A DNA stretch of 64,000 bases. Source: Flavobacterium sp. HSC-32F16 (GTDB lineage: Bacteria > Bacteroidota > Bacteroidia > Flavobacteriales > Flavobacteriaceae). The notes beneath the pieces are model-generated. The model was not told the DNA's origin. It searched no databases and saw only the letters and a program-made list of their open reading frames with translations. The DNA lies in NCBI RefSeq assembly GCF_024171645.1, contig NZ_JALKAC010000002.1:930001-994000 (forward strand), written 5' to 3'. Both the position numbers and the translations under genes were made by a program. Shown here piece by piece: positions 34,574 through 46,300 of this stretch; the first letter of the stretch is position 1, and each line of letters starts with the position of its first letter.

Positions 34574-36376
34574 ATGTCAGCAGAAGCGCACGGTCACGAT
34601 CACGGACACGATCACGAGCACGAACATCATCATAAAGACACGTTCATTACTAAATATATTTTTAGTATTGATCACAAAATGATTGCTAAACAATACTTGA
34701 TTACTGGTATTATTATGGGGATCATTGGTATTGCAATGTCCTTGCTTTTCAGAATGCAATTGGCGTGGCCAGAAGAATCTTTTAAGATATTTAATGTTTT
34801 ATTAGGAGATAAATTTGCACCTGATGGTGTAATGGCAAATGATATTTATCTGGCTTTAGTTACAATTCACGGTACCATCATGGTATTCTTTGTACTGACA
34901 GCTGGTTTGAGTGGAACTTTTAGTAACTTACTTATTCCACTTCAAATTGGAGCTAGAGATATGGCTTCTGGTTTTATGAACATGATTTCATACTGGTTGT
35001 TCTTCTTATCTGCTGTAGTAATGTTATGTTCTTTATTTGTTGAAGCTGGACCAGCTTCTGCAGGTTGGACAATTTATCCTCCATTAAGTGCCTTACCACA
35101 AGCGATCCCTGGATCAGGAACGGGTATGACTTTATGGTTAGTTTCAATGGCTATCTTTATTGCATCTTCATTAATGGGATCATTAAACTACATTGTAACT
35201 GTTATTAACTTGAGAACTAAAGGAATGTCTATGACTAGACTTCCACTTACAATCTGGACATTTTTCGTAACGGCTATTATTGGTGTTATTTCATTTCCGG
35301 TTTTATTATCAGCTGCTTTATTATTGATTTTCGATAGAAGTTTCGGTACTTCATTCTTCTTATCTGATATTTATATCGCAGGAGAGGTTTTACATTACCA
35401 AGGAGGTTCTCCAGTATTGTTTGAGCACTTATTCTGGTTCTTGGGTCACCCTGAGGTTTATATCGTAATCTTGCCAGCAATGGGTCTTGTTTCTGAAATC
35501 ATGGCTACGAACTCTCGTAAACCAATCTTCGGATACAGAGCGATGATTATGTCAGTTCTTGCAATTGCATTCTTGTCAACTATTGTATGGGGTCACCATA
35601 TGTTTATCTCTGGAATGAATCCTTTCTTAGGATCTGTATTTACTTTTACAACTTTATTGATTGCAATTCCATCTGCTGTAAAAGCTTTTAACTGGATTAC
35701 AACTTTATGGAAAGGTAACTTACAATTCAATCCTGCAATGTTATTCTCTATCGGAATGGTTTCTACTTTCATAACTGGAGGTTTAACAGGTATCATTTTA
35801 GGAGATAGTACTTTAGATATTAACGTTCACGATACTTACTTTGTAATTGCTCACTTTCACTTAGTAATGGGTATCTCTGCACTTTACGGAATGTTTGCTG
35901 GTATTTACCACTGGTTCCCTAAAATGTACGGTAGAATGTTAAACAAAAACTTAGGTTATATTCACTTCTGGATTACAGCAGTTTGTGCTTATGGAGTTTT
36001 CTTCCCAATGCACTTTATTGGATTAGCTGGTTTACCAAGACGTTACTATACAAATACTAACTTCCCATTATTTGATGATTTACAAAACGTGAATGTTTTA
36101 ATTACAACATTTGCTCTTGTGGGAGGTGCATTCCAGCTAGTATTCTTATACAACTTCTTTAGTAGTATTTTCTACGGTAAAAAAGCAGTTCAAAATCCAT
36201 GGAAATCGACAACTTTAGAGTGGACTACTCCGGTTGAACATATTCACGGAAACTGGCCGGGAGAAATTCCTCACGTATACCGTTGGCCGTATGACTACAG
36301 TAACCCAAACCATGATGTAGATTTTGTTCCTCAAAATGTACCAATGAAAGAAGGTGAAGAAGTTTTACACCACTAA
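34574..36376 (+). CDS. coxA: Cytochrome c oxidase subunit I
   Basis: The 600-residue protein is the catalytic subunit, with about 12 helices, reducing oxygen to water and pumping protons. Copper and heme ligands are clear: FWFLGHPEVYIVILPAMG with the His-Tyr pair, WGHHMFISGMNP, and HDTYFVIAHFHLVMG. The N-terminus is strikingly His-rich (AHGHDHGHDHEHEHHHKD), a possible metal-binding tail. It ends the act-cox operon and a strong terminator follows. No subunit III gene is present in this operon, so it must lie elsewhere. Confidence 0.96.
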   Translation: MSAEAHGHDHGHDHEHEHHHKDTFITKYIFSIDHKMIAKQYLITGIIMGIIGIAMSLLFRMQLAWPEESFKIFNVLLGDKFAPDGVMANDIYLALVTIHGTIMVFFVLTAGLSGTFSNLLIPLQIGARDMASGFMNMISYWLFFLSAVVMLCSLFVEAGPASAGWTIYPPLSALPQAIPGSGTGMTLWLVSMAIFIASSLMGSLNYIVTVINLRTKGMSMTRLPLTIWTFFVTAIIGVISFPVLLSAALLLIFDRSFGTSFFLSDIYIAGEVLHYQGGSPVLFEHLFWFLGHPEVYIVILPAMGLVSEIMATNSRKPIFGYRAMIMSVLAIAFLSTIVWGHHMFISGMNPFLGSVFTFTTLLIAIPSAVKAFNWITTLWKGNLQFNPAMLFSIGMVSTFITGGLTGIILGDSTLDINVHDTYFVIAHFHLVMGISALYGMFAGIYHWFPKMYGRMLNKNLGYIHFWITAVCAYGVFFPMHFIGLAGLPRRYYTNTNFPLFDDLQNVNVLITTFALVGGAFQLVFLYNFFSSIFYGKKAVQNPWKSTTLEWTTPVEHIHGNWPGEIPHVYRWPYDYSNPNHDVDFVPQNVPMKEGEEVLHH

Positions 36377-36384
36377 AAATAATA

Positions 36385-36416
36385 AAAAAAGACCGTCAGT
36401 AATGACGGTCTTTTTT
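36385..36416 (+). terminator. Terminator of the act-cox operon
   Basis: GACCGTCA (36391-36398) pairs with TGACGGTC (36403-36410) around a 4-base loop, extended by an A run before and a T run after. Confidence 0.92.
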
Positions 36417-36474
36417 GTTTAGTTAAAGTTTTAAACGTTCGGTTTTACCATTTTACAAAACTAATTAGTTTCTA

Positions 36475-36482
36475 TATCTTTG
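36475..36482 (+). promoter_or_regulatory. -7 element immediately before ruvB
   Basis: TATCTTTG fits TANNTTTG and ends 4 bases before the ruvB ATG at 36487. TTTA at 36452-36455, 19 bases upstream, is a near-match -33 element. If used, the transcript would start at or next to the start codon. Confidence 0.55.
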
Positions 36483-36486
36483 TAGG

Positions 36487-37509
36487 ATGAATGAAAATCT
36501 AGATCCTACTACAAAAGGATATAACCCAGAAGAATTAGATCTTGAAAAAAGATTGCGTCCGCTGTCATTTGATGATTTTGCCGGTCAGGACCAAGTTTTA
36601 GAAAACTTGAAAGTTTTTGTTGCCGCCGCCAATCAGCGTGGTGAAGCTCTTGATCATGCCTTGTTTCATGGGCCTCCGGGACTTGGTAAAACTACTTTGG
36701 CTAATATTCTGGCAAATGAGTTGGAGGTTGGAATCAAAATTACTTCGGGACCTGTTTTGGACAAACCTGGTGATTTAGCTGGCTTGTTAACGAATCTAGA
36801 TGAAAGGGATGTTTTATTTATAGATGAGATTCATCGTTTGAGTCCTATTGTTGAAGAATATTTATATTCGGCAATGGAAGATTTCAAAATTGATATTATG
36901 ATTGAATCTGGTCCAAATGCCCGGACAGTTCAAATCAATTTGAATCCTTTTACTTTAATTGGAGCGACTACTCGTTCTGGTTTGTTGACCGCTCCAATGA
37001 GAGCCCGTTTTGGAATTTCATCACGTTTACAATATTATTCAACTGAGCTTTTAACTTCAATTGTTGAAAGAAGTGCAGGTATACTAAAAATGCCGATTGA
37101 TCTTGAAGCAGCGATCGAAATAGCAGGACGCAGCCGTGGAACTCCTCGTATCGCAAATGCATTATTGCGAAGAGTTCGCGATTTTGCACAGATAAAAGGT
37201 AATGGAACAATCGATTTAGAAATTGCCAGATATGCACTTAAAGCATTGAATGTAGATGCACATGGACTCGACGAAATGGATAATAAAATACTATTAACCA
37301 TTATTAATAAATTTAAAGGTGGTCCAGTCGGACTTTCCACTCTTGCAACAGCAGTTTCTGAAAGCAGTGAAACTATTGAAGAAGTTTATGAGCCTTTCCT
37401 GATTCAGGAAGGATTCATTATGCGTACCCCTCGCGGCCGTGAAGTTACCGATAAAGCGTATAAACATTTAGGAAAATTAAATACAAATATTCAGGGAGGT
37501 TTATTCTAA
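36487..37509 (+). CDS. ruvB: Holliday junction branch migration ATPase RuvB
   Basis: The 340-residue protein is the motor of the RuvAB branch migration complex in recombination and repair. It has the AAA+ Walker [11 protein letters not shown] (61-70), Walker [10 protein letters not shown], sensor GATTRSG and the arginine-rich [19 protein letters not shown], then a C-terminal winged helix. The partner ruvA is in the same window at 54650, not adjacent. It is closely followed (5 bp) by a cytochrome P450 and then queG, so the three are probably co-transcribed. Confidence 0.98.
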   Translation: MNENLDPTTKGYNPEELDLEKRLRPLSFDDFAGQDQVLENLKVFVAAANQRGEALDHALFHGPPGLGKTTLANILANELEVGIKITSGPVLDKPGDLAGLLTNLDERDVLFIDEIHRLSPIVEEYLYSAMEDFKIDIMIESGPNARTVQINLNPFTLIGATTRSGLLTAPMRARFGISSRLQYYSTELLTSIVERSAGILKMPIDLEAAIEIAGRSRGTPRIANALLRRVRDFAQIKGNGTIDLEIARYALKALNVDAHGLDEMDNKILLTIINKFKGGPVGLSTLATAVSESSETIEEVYEPFLIQEGFIMRTPRGREVTDKAYKHLGKLNTNIQGGLF

Positions 37510-37514
37510 TTGTT

Positions 37515-38861
37515 ATGTCTAATAATGTAAAATATAGTTACCCTAATAAATTATCGATAATCCGATTTTTTAAAGATGCGGAAGGTGTGCGAAAAAATCC
37601 AATTCCTTTTCATAGAAGATATTTTGAAAAATTAGGGGATTCTTTTTCTATTAGAATTGGTTTTTCAAAATATATAATCTTATCCAGAGATAACGAAATT
37701 GCACAGTATATTTTAGTTAAAAACCAAAAAAATTACCACAAATCTAAATTTCAATCAGTATATCTTTCCAAGTATTTAGGAAAGGGACTCTTAACAAATG
37801 ATGGTGATTTTTGGCTGAAACAAAGACGACTTATTCAACCGGCTTTTCATAAGCAAAAAATGAATCAGCTGGTTGATAATATAAATACAACGATTACTTC
37901 TGAATTAGATGATTTGATTGAAGAAAAGCCAATAGATCTTTTTCCTGTAATGAGTAATCTGGCATTTAATGTAGTAGCCAAATCTTTGTTTCAACTTTCA
38001 ACAGCAGAGGATAAATTTCATCGAATCAAATTTATTATTGAAGAAGTTCAGAACTTTTTAATTAAAGAAATTAGACTTCCGCATAAAGCCTGGTGGTTTT
38101 CATTAAGCGGTCAGGTAAAAAAACATCTCAGTCTGGCAGAAGAAAATAATAAACTTATTCAGGAAATCATTGAAGAAAGGAAAGCTTCCAATGAAGAAAT
38201 AAATGATTTATTGAATATGCTTTTAGAAACCAGATATGAAGATACTGGTGAAGGCATGACTGTTGAGCAATTGATTGATGAGATTAAAGTTTTGTTTATT
38301 GCGGGACATGAAACAACTGCCAATGCCTTAACATTTACACTTCATCTTTTAGGAAATAATCCTGAAGTACAACAAAAAGTATTTGACGAAATTTCAGAAA
38401 TTGAATCGCAAACGGACAATATTATCGAGCAGCTTCAAAAAATGACCTATACAAGTGCCGTTTTGAACGAGTCTATGCGTTTGTTTCCGCCGGCGTGGAT
38501 TACTGACAGGCAAAATCTTGAAGATGATTCTCTGGCACAATTTAAAATTAAAAAAGACACTTTGATCGGTGTTTCTTTTTACGAACTGCATCGAAATCCT
38601 AAATATTGGAACAATCCTGATGAATTCATTCCAGATCGTTTTCTTGGTGAACAAAAAAAGGAATCAATGCAGTATTTTTATCCGTTTGGCGCTGGCCCAA
38701 GAATGTGTATCGGAACTGGATTTGCCATTTATGAGATGTGTTTGACGATATCTCAAATTGTAAAAAAGTATGTCATTAAATCTAATAATGATGTTGTACA
38801 ATTTAATCCGCTGATTACTCTAAAACCTGTAAACGTTGAAGCGTCATTCTTTAAGCGATGA
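37515..38861 (+). CDS. Cytochrome P450
   Basis: The 448-residue soluble heme monooxygenase has the standard signatures: the I-helix oxygen-activation motif [10 protein letters not shown], the K-helix ExxR ([10 protein letters not shown]), the PDRF segment, and the heme-binding loop [10 protein letters not shown] with the thiolate ligand Cys398. No membrane anchor is seen. It resembles bacterial class I P450s of the fatty-acid or terpene-oxidising type, but the substrate cannot be named. No ferredoxin or reductase gene is next to it. It overlaps queG by 4 bp (ATGA) and follows ruvB by 5 bp, an arrangement of unrelated functions. Confidence 0.95.
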   Translation: MSNNVKYSYPNKLSIIRFFKDAEGVRKNPIPFHRRYFEKLGDSFSIRIGFSKYIILSRDNEIAQYILVKNQKNYHKSKFQSVYLSKYLGKGLLTNDGDFWLKQRRLIQPAFHKQKMNQLVDNINTTITSELDDLIEEKPIDLFPVMSNLAFNVVAKSLFQLSTAEDKFHRIKFIIEEVQNFLIKEIRLPHKAWWFSLSGQVKKHLSLAEENNKLIQEIIEERKASNEEINDLLNMLLETRYEDTGEGMTVEQLIDEIKVLFIAGHETTANALTFTLHLLGNNPEVQQKVFDEISEIESQTDNIIEQLQKMTYTSAVLNESMRLFPPAWITDRQNLEDDSLAQFKIKKDTLIGVSFYELHRNPKYWNNPDEFIPDRFLGEQKKESMQYFYPFGAGPRMCIGTGFAIYEMCLTISQIVKKYVIKSNNDVVQFNPLITLKPVNVEASFFKR

Positions 38862-39784
38862 GTATCAATTCAAAAGAGACATATTCAAAATTTATAAAAG
38901 AAGAAGCCAAAAGACTGGGTTTTATTTCTTGTGGAATTTCTAAAGCGGGTTTTTTGGAACAAGAAGCGCCCAGACTTGAGAAATGGTTAAACAATAACCA
39001 TAATGGCCAAATGGCTTACATGGAAAATCACTTTGATAAACGTTTAGATCCAACATTATTAGTTGACGATGCTAAAAGTGTAGTTTCTCTTTTACTAAAT
39101 TATTTTCCTTCAGAATCTCAAAACGATAATAGTTTTAAGATCTCTAAATATGCTTATGGTCAGGATTATCATTTCGTTATAAAGGAAAAATTAAAAGAAT
39201 TTCTTCATTCTATTCAAGAAAATATTGGCGAAGTTTCTGGCCGTGCTTTTGTTGATTCAGCTCCGGTTTTAGACAAAGCTTGGGCTGCAAAAAGCGGTTT
39301 GGGCTGGATTGGTAAAAACAGCAATCTAATAACTCAAAAAGTAGGTTCTTTTTATTTTATAGCAGAATTAGTTCTGGATTTAGATCTAGAATATGATCAT
39401 GCTGTAACAGATCATTGCGGTTCTTGCACTGCATGCATAGATGCTTGTCCTACACAGGCAATCGTTGCCCCATATATTGTAGATGGCAGCAAATGCATTT
39501 CTTATTATACAATTGAATTAAAAGAAAATATTCCGAATGATATGAAAGGAAAATTCGATGATTGGATGTTCGGCTGTGATACTTGCCAGGATGTATGTCC
39601 TTGGAACCGCTTTTCCAAAGCTCATTCAGAACCGCTTTTTAATCCAAATCCTGATTTACTTTCTTTCTCAAAAAAGGATTGGAATGAAATTACCGAAGAA
39701 ACTTTTCGCGTAGTGTTTAAAAATTCACCAATTAAAAGAACCAAATTTGATGGACTTAAAAGAAACATTAAGTTTCTGGAATAA
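38858..39784 (+). CDS. queG: Epoxyqueuosine reductase
   Basis: The 308-residue protein catalyses the last step of queuosine synthesis, reducing epoxyqueuosine in the wobble position of certain tRNAs, using cobalamin and iron-sulfur clusters. The N-terminal half has the [16 protein letters not shown] and [27 protein letters not shown] segments of the cobalamin-binding domain. The C-terminal half has two cluster motifs, [12 protein letters not shown] and [11 protein letters not shown]. The length is that of the short QueG form without HEAT repeats. Its start overlaps the P450 stop. Confidence 0.96.
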   Translation: MSINSKETYSKFIKEEAKRLGFISCGISKAGFLEQEAPRLEKWLNNNHNGQMAYMENHFDKRLDPTLLVDDAKSVVSLLLNYFPSESQNDNSFKISKYAYGQDYHFVIKEKLKEFLHSIQENIGEVSGRAFVDSAPVLDKAWAAKSGLGWIGKNSNLITQKVGSFYFIAELVLDLDLEYDHAVTDHCGSCTACIDACPTQAIVAPYIVDGSKCISYYTIELKENIPNDMKGKFDDWMFGCDTCQDVCPWNRFSKAHSEPLFNPNPDLLSFSKKDWNEITEETFRVVFKNSPIKRTKFDGLKRNIKFLE

Positions 39785-40334
39785 TATAAATAAAGGTTCA
39801 ATTTTTTTCTAAGATTATTTTTTTTATTTCTTACAATTTTTATTGGTTATTATATTGTAATTCAATTATTTGAGTTATTTTTTTAATGTTTTTTCTTAAG
39901 CATTATTTGTAAGGTAATATTGTTTTTTCTTCATATAAACTACAATAAACTGACTTTTCTTTAAAAAATTAAGAAATTTCTGTTGTTTCATTGTTAAATT
40001 ATCATCTTTGTTGACTTGTTAAAGTTAATTTAATTTTACTAAAAGTGTATTTCAACGTTTTTCCGAGTAGTTTATCGACTAATGTAGCTAGTATTGAGGT
40101 GTTTATATATTTTCGCTGCACCAAAACTACTAATTTAACCGAGAGACAATTGTGTCTTGAGCCTAAACATTATGGTCAAAACGCTGTATTATTACTTTCT
40201 TGATTTTGAAAAAACTATTTTCAATAATCTAAAAACTATCCCTTCAATTTTTTCGTATCTCGTTTATAACCTGAAAGCCAGTTCTGGGATTTCAGCAATA
40301 ATTTCTATTACTCAAATTAATACCGAGTCTGTCT
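39785..40334. other. A+T-rich 550-bp gap before the surface adhesin, with a possible short upstream frame
   Basis: The stretch is extremely A+T rich and I found no perfect TANNTTTG element in it. A 56-codon frame from an ATG at 40172 (MVKTLYYYFLDFEKTIF) ends at a TAA at 40340-40342, which overlaps the adhesin ATG at 40335. It could be a leader peptide coupled to adhesin translation, or chance. Nothing else was recognised. Confidence 0.35.
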
Positions 40335-43300
40335 ATGCGTAACTCTACTTTTAATTGGTTTAAGTTTTTTAAATCAAATTTTATTATTTTATTCTTTCTT
40401 TTAATCAGTAGTAGTGCTTCTGCTCAGTTTTATAATACACACTACATTGCTCCGGCTCCTTGGCAGTATTTTAGTAAAGCAAATGAAATAGTTATTGCAA
40501 CTAACTCTACAAGTACAGTAAAAATTACCGTATCAAAAAGTGATGGAACTTTAGTGACTAATCTGACAGCTATAAAAGGTACTCCGGCTGTTTATAGATT
40601 CGCAGGTCTCCCTAAAGATGCACCGGCATTTACATTAAACACTGTTTTAAATGCTGCAGGTTTACTAGTTAAAGGGGATAAACCTGTCTCAATAAATTTA
40701 AGAAATATTGCATCTGATGCTTTAGGTGGTGACGGAAGTGATAAGGATATCAAAGGAAATGCTGCATTAACTAGTTTTGGTGATGCAGGAATAGGAATTC
40801 GATTTAGAGTTGGATATTATAGAGATGGATCGCTTGGAAATTTTAATAGTTATGGAGATCAACGCCCAATATATAGCGTGATGGCTATAAGCAATGGTAC
40901 TTCTATAAAGATAAATAATGTAGTAACGACAACCTTAAGTGCCGGACAAAGTTATTTGTTTACAGCACCTATAGGTACGCTGGTAGAATCTTCAAACCCT
41001 GTAGTTATGAATACTTCGGCGGCAATTGACACTCCAGGCGGATGTGGAGACGGGGCTTATAATCAAATTCCTCCTGAAGCAGTTTTAGGAACAGAATACT
41101 TTCTTGAAAGAGGAACGGGAAATAATACCGCAGAACAAACTACTGTAGTGGCTACAAAAGACAAAACAAAAGTAACAGTAGAAAGTTACACAACTACAGG
41201 TTCATTATCAGGAACTCCGGTTACTGTAACCTTAGAAAAAGCGGGAGACTTTTACACTTTTATAAATGGTGTTAAAGACGTAAGTTTTACTGCGTCTCAT
41301 ATTGTTGCAAGCGAGAGAGTTGCAGTATATTCTGGAACTGCCCAAAAATGTGAAGTAGATATTTCTACAATTGCACCAGTTTCTGAATGTGGTGGATCTA
41401 ATTTTATAGAGACGGCAAAGTTTAGAAATTATGGTACTGGAACATTAGATTATTTTGGATATATTCTTTTGCGAAGCGGTACAGAGGTTGTAAATGTAAA
41501 TGGAAATAATATCGCTAATATATCTGGTGTTACACCACGTTATCAAATAGGTTCAACAGGCTGGTATTTAATTAATTTTAATAGTAAGCAAATTGGAAGT
41601 CCAGATTTTCTTTCTATCGAAAGTAACGCTAAATTAACCGTTTCAATAGTACAGCAAGATGGAGGTTTCTCTATGGCAGGATTTTTCTCAAATTTTGCTG
41701 TTCAGCCTGAAGATCCAACCTTTACTTATATATCAGGTGGAGGATGTACTAATAATACAGCTACATTAAAAACACCAACAGGATTTGCTCCTTACCAATG
41801 GTATTTAAACGGCGTCGCTATATCAGGAGCAAATTTAGATACTTATACAGCTACAAAAACAGGTGCTTATTCAGTTGCTTCAACTTTAACATGTGGTGCT
41901 CAGACACAATCTAAACCTGTTTCGGTTACTTTATGTACTGATTTAGGGGTTACTAAAACGGTAGACAATGCAACTCCATGCGTGGGTTCAAATGTTGAAT
42001 TTACAATAAAATTGAGCAATTTAGGCGTTAACAATGCGACGGGAGTTTCGATCAACGATTTACTTCCTACTGGTTATACATTTATTAGTTCAACCCAAAC
42101 GATAGGAAATTACAATGCGACAACTGGTATTTGGAGTATTGGAGACGTAAATGGAGGAGTTACAGAAACATTAAAAATTGCAGCAAAGGTTAATGCTTCT
42201 GGTGTTTATACTAATACTGCAGCATTACCTGGAACAACAGTAGACAGTAATACTACTAATAACAGTGCTAGTGTTTCAACTACACCAAATCCATTACCAA
42301 CTGCTTCGATAACAGGCACATTAACGGCTTGTTTTACGACTACTTTAACTGCGGTAACCAATGCCGCATCACCAGCGTATGTTTGGTATAAAAATAATGT
42401 TGTAATTTTTGGACAAACATCATCTAAATTAGTTGTAAATTCTGATGGAGATTATAAAGTTAAAGTTACAAATTCTTCTACAGGATGTGAAACTACTTCT
42501 GCTGCTTCTATAGTAAAAGTTAGTGATACAGATAAACCCGTAAAACCTGTTTTAGGAGATATAACGGCACAGTGTTCAGTAACAGTAACAGCTCCAACTA
42601 CAACAGATAATTGTGCAGGCACAGTGACTGGAACAACGACAAATCCATTAACATATAATGCTCAAGGAACCTATACTATTACTTGGAGTTTTAGCGATGG
42701 AAACGGAAATGTTGAAACAGCAACTCAAAAAGTAATTATTAAAGACACTCAAAAACCAACAATAACTTGCCCTTCAAATATTGTGGTTTCTGCAGATGCC
42801 AATGCATGTACTGCAACAGGTGTAACTTTAGGAACTCCAACTACATCAGATAATTGTACAGGAACAGTAACTGTCATCAATAACGCACCGTCAAGTTTTC
42901 CAATTGGAAATACAACGGTAACCTGGACGGCGACAGATGCAGCAGGAAATACACAAACTTGTACTCAAACTGTAACAGTAAACGATACTCAAAAACCAAC
43001 AATAACGTGCCCGTTAACAGTTGTGGTTTCTGCCAATGTGAATTCTTGCGTGGCAACAGGTGTAGATTTAGGAACGCCTACAGTATCAGACAATTGTAAC
43101 GGAACTGTAACCGTAGTCAATAATGCACCGTCAAGTTTTCCATTAGGAAATACAACAGTAACCTGGACGGCTACAGATCCAGCAGGAAATACACAAACTT
43201 GCACTCAAACAGTAACGGTAAACGACACTCAAAAACCAACAATAACTTGTCCGTCAACAGTTGTGGTTTCTGCAGATGCCAATGCATGTACTGCAACAGG

Positions 43301-46300
43301 TGTAACTTTAGGAACTCCAACAACATCAGATAATTGTACAGGAACAGTAACTGTAATAAATAACGCACCGTCAAGTTTTCCAATTGGAAATACAACGGTA
43401 ACCTGGACAGCGACAGATGCAGCAGGAAATACACAAACTTGTACTCAGACAGTAAAAGTTGTTGGTCCTATTGCAGCAAATAAAGATACCGCATCGGTTA
43501 ACGGATATGAAGGAGGAATTGCAGTTTCAAATGTCTTAGCAAACGATTTGCTTAATTGTAATGCAGTAGTAAAAAATGAAGTTGTCTTAACTTTAGCGTC
43601 TACATTACCTTCAGTTTTAACTTTTAATATTACAACTGGAGAAGTTACTGTTAAACCAAATACACCAGTAGGGAAATATTCATTTGACTATAAAATTTGT
43701 GAAGTTGCAAATAATTCAAATTGCAATACAGCGACTGTAGAAATTACCGTTACAGCGCCTGCAATCCTTGCGGTAAAAGAAGATTTAGGCCCGATCAACG
43801 GAACAATCGGCGGTACAACAACGTCACTTATTGGATTAGATAAATTGAATGGGGTTCAGGCCGTTATTGGATCAAATCCGGGAGAAGTTACTTTAACAGC
43901 AACTGCCCCAACAGGATTTACGATTAATGCCAACGGAACTATAACGGTAAGCGCAGGAGTTAAAAAAGGAAATTATGATATTGAATATACAATATGCGAT
44001 AATAATAATCCAACAACCAACTGTTCAACAGTAACATCAATGGTTGTGGTAACCGCAGCAGATTTAGCAGCAAACCTAGATGCAGTTGGTTCAGTAGTTG
44101 GAGGAAACGCTTCACAAACACTTATTAATGTTTTTGATAATGATACTAAAAACGGATCAAAACTAGATCCGTCAGAAGTTAAACTGACTCCGGGAACAGA
44201 CCCGAAAGGATTCTTGACAATTGATGCCGACGGAAAAGCAATTTTAGGAGCCAATGCACCGGCAGGAAATTATGAGTTAACGTATGAAATCTGCGAGCTT
44301 TTCAATCCATCCAACTGCAGTACGAATAAAGTACAGGTTACAGTTACAGCGCCTGCAATCCTTGCGGTAAAAGAAGATTTAGGCCCGATCAATGGAACAA
44401 TCGGCGGTACAACAACCTCACTTATTGGATTAGATAAATTGAATGGGGTTCAGGCCGTTATTGGATCAAATCCGGGAGAAGTTACTTTAACAGCGACAGC
44501 TCCGACAGGATTTACGATTAATACCAACGGAACTATTACGGTAAGCGCAGGAGTTAAAAAAGGAAATTATGATATTGAATATACAATATGCGATAATAAT
44601 AATCCAACAACCAACTGTTCGACAGTAACATCAACGGTTGTGGTAACCGCAGCAGATTTAGCAGCAAACCTAGACGCAGTTGGTTCAGTAGTTGGAGGAA
44701 ACGCTTCACAAACACTTATTAATGTTTTTGATAATGATACTAAAAACGGATCAAAACTAGATCCGTCGGAAGTTAAACTGACTCCGGGAACAGACCCGAA
44801 AGGATTCTTGACAATTGATGCCGACGGAAAAGCAATTTTAGGAGCCAATGCACCGGCAGGAAATTATGAGTTAACGTACGAAATCTGCGAGCTTTTCAAT
44901 CCATCCAACTGCAGTACAAATAAAGTTCAGGTTACCGTTACAGCGCCTGCAATCCTTGCGATAAAAGAAGATTTAGGCCCGATCAACGGAACAATCGGCG
45001 GTACAACAACCTCACTTATTGGACTTGATAAGCTAAACGGAGTTCAGGCCGTTATTGGATCAAATCCGGGACAAGTTACTTTAACAGCAACTGCCCCAAC
45101 AGGATTTACGATTAATGCCAACGGAACTATTACGGTAAGCGCAGGAGTTAAAAAAGGAAATTATGATATTGAATATACAATATGCGATAATAATAATCCA
45201 ACAACCAACTGTTCGACAGTAACATCAACGGTTGTGGTAACCGCAGCAGATTTAGCAGCAAACCTAGACGCAGTTGGTTCAGTAGTTGGAGGAAACGCTT
45301 CACAAACACTTATTAATGTTTTTGATAATGATACTAAAAATGGATCAAAACTAGATCCGTTAGAAGTTAAACTGACTCCGGGAACAGACCCGAAAGGATT
45401 CTTGACAATTGATGCCGACGGAAAAGCAATTTTAGGAGCCAATGCACCGGCAGGAAATTATGAACTAACGTACGAAATCTGTGAGCTTTTCAATCCATCC
45501 AACTGCAGTACAAATAAAGTTCAGGTTACCGTTACAGCGCCAATAATCGACGCTGTTGGAGAAAACCTAGGATCAGTAAACGGAAGTATTGGCGGAACAA
45601 CAACAGTTTCGGTAATTATAAATGACAAACTAAATGGGACTCAGGCAGCCATTGGATCTAATCAAGGAGAAGTTATTTTATCAAAAGTAAATCTTCCAAC
45701 AGGTTTTGTATTAGAATTAGACGGACGAGTAACAGTTCCGGCTAATACGCCAATTGGAACTTATGAAATTGAATACAGTATTTGCGAAGTAACAAATATA
45801 GGAAACTGTGATATTGCAAAAAGCACAGTTGAAGTTACAGGAGCAATATTAGTTGCAAATCCTGACAGCATTCCATCGGTTGTAGGAATAAATCAGCCGC
45901 AAACAATTGTGAATGTTTTTGATAATGATACGAAGAACGAATTGCCACTTTTACCAAGTGATGTAAAACTTTCTGTAGAAATTGCAGATCCAAAAGGATT
46001 CTTAACATTAAACCCTGACGGGACAGTTACATTGGGAGCAAATGCACCAAGAGGGACTTACGAATTAACGTATCAGATTTGTGAAGTATTAAATCAAACA
46101 AATTGCAGCTTAGGTAAGGTAGAAGTTACAGTAGAAGAGCCAACAATAACCGTTACGGCTGAAAGTTTTTGCTCAAACAACGTTCCTTACGTAACGTATA
46201 AAGTTGTGGCAGATAATTTCACGCCAAATAATCTAGTAACGATTAAATGGATTGACAGCGCAAACAATGTTGTAGCAACACAAATAGATCAGCCATTAAG

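Noticed and set aside
43973..45442. Three identical 93-codon frames on the minus strand inside the adhesin repeats
   Set aside because: They recur only because the 594-bp coding repeats are nearly identical; no start signals or independent support.
42751..45533. Tandem repeats as a possible CRISPR array or transposon
   Set aside because: The units are 240 and 594 bp, in frame, without spacers, and code for known surface-domain types.
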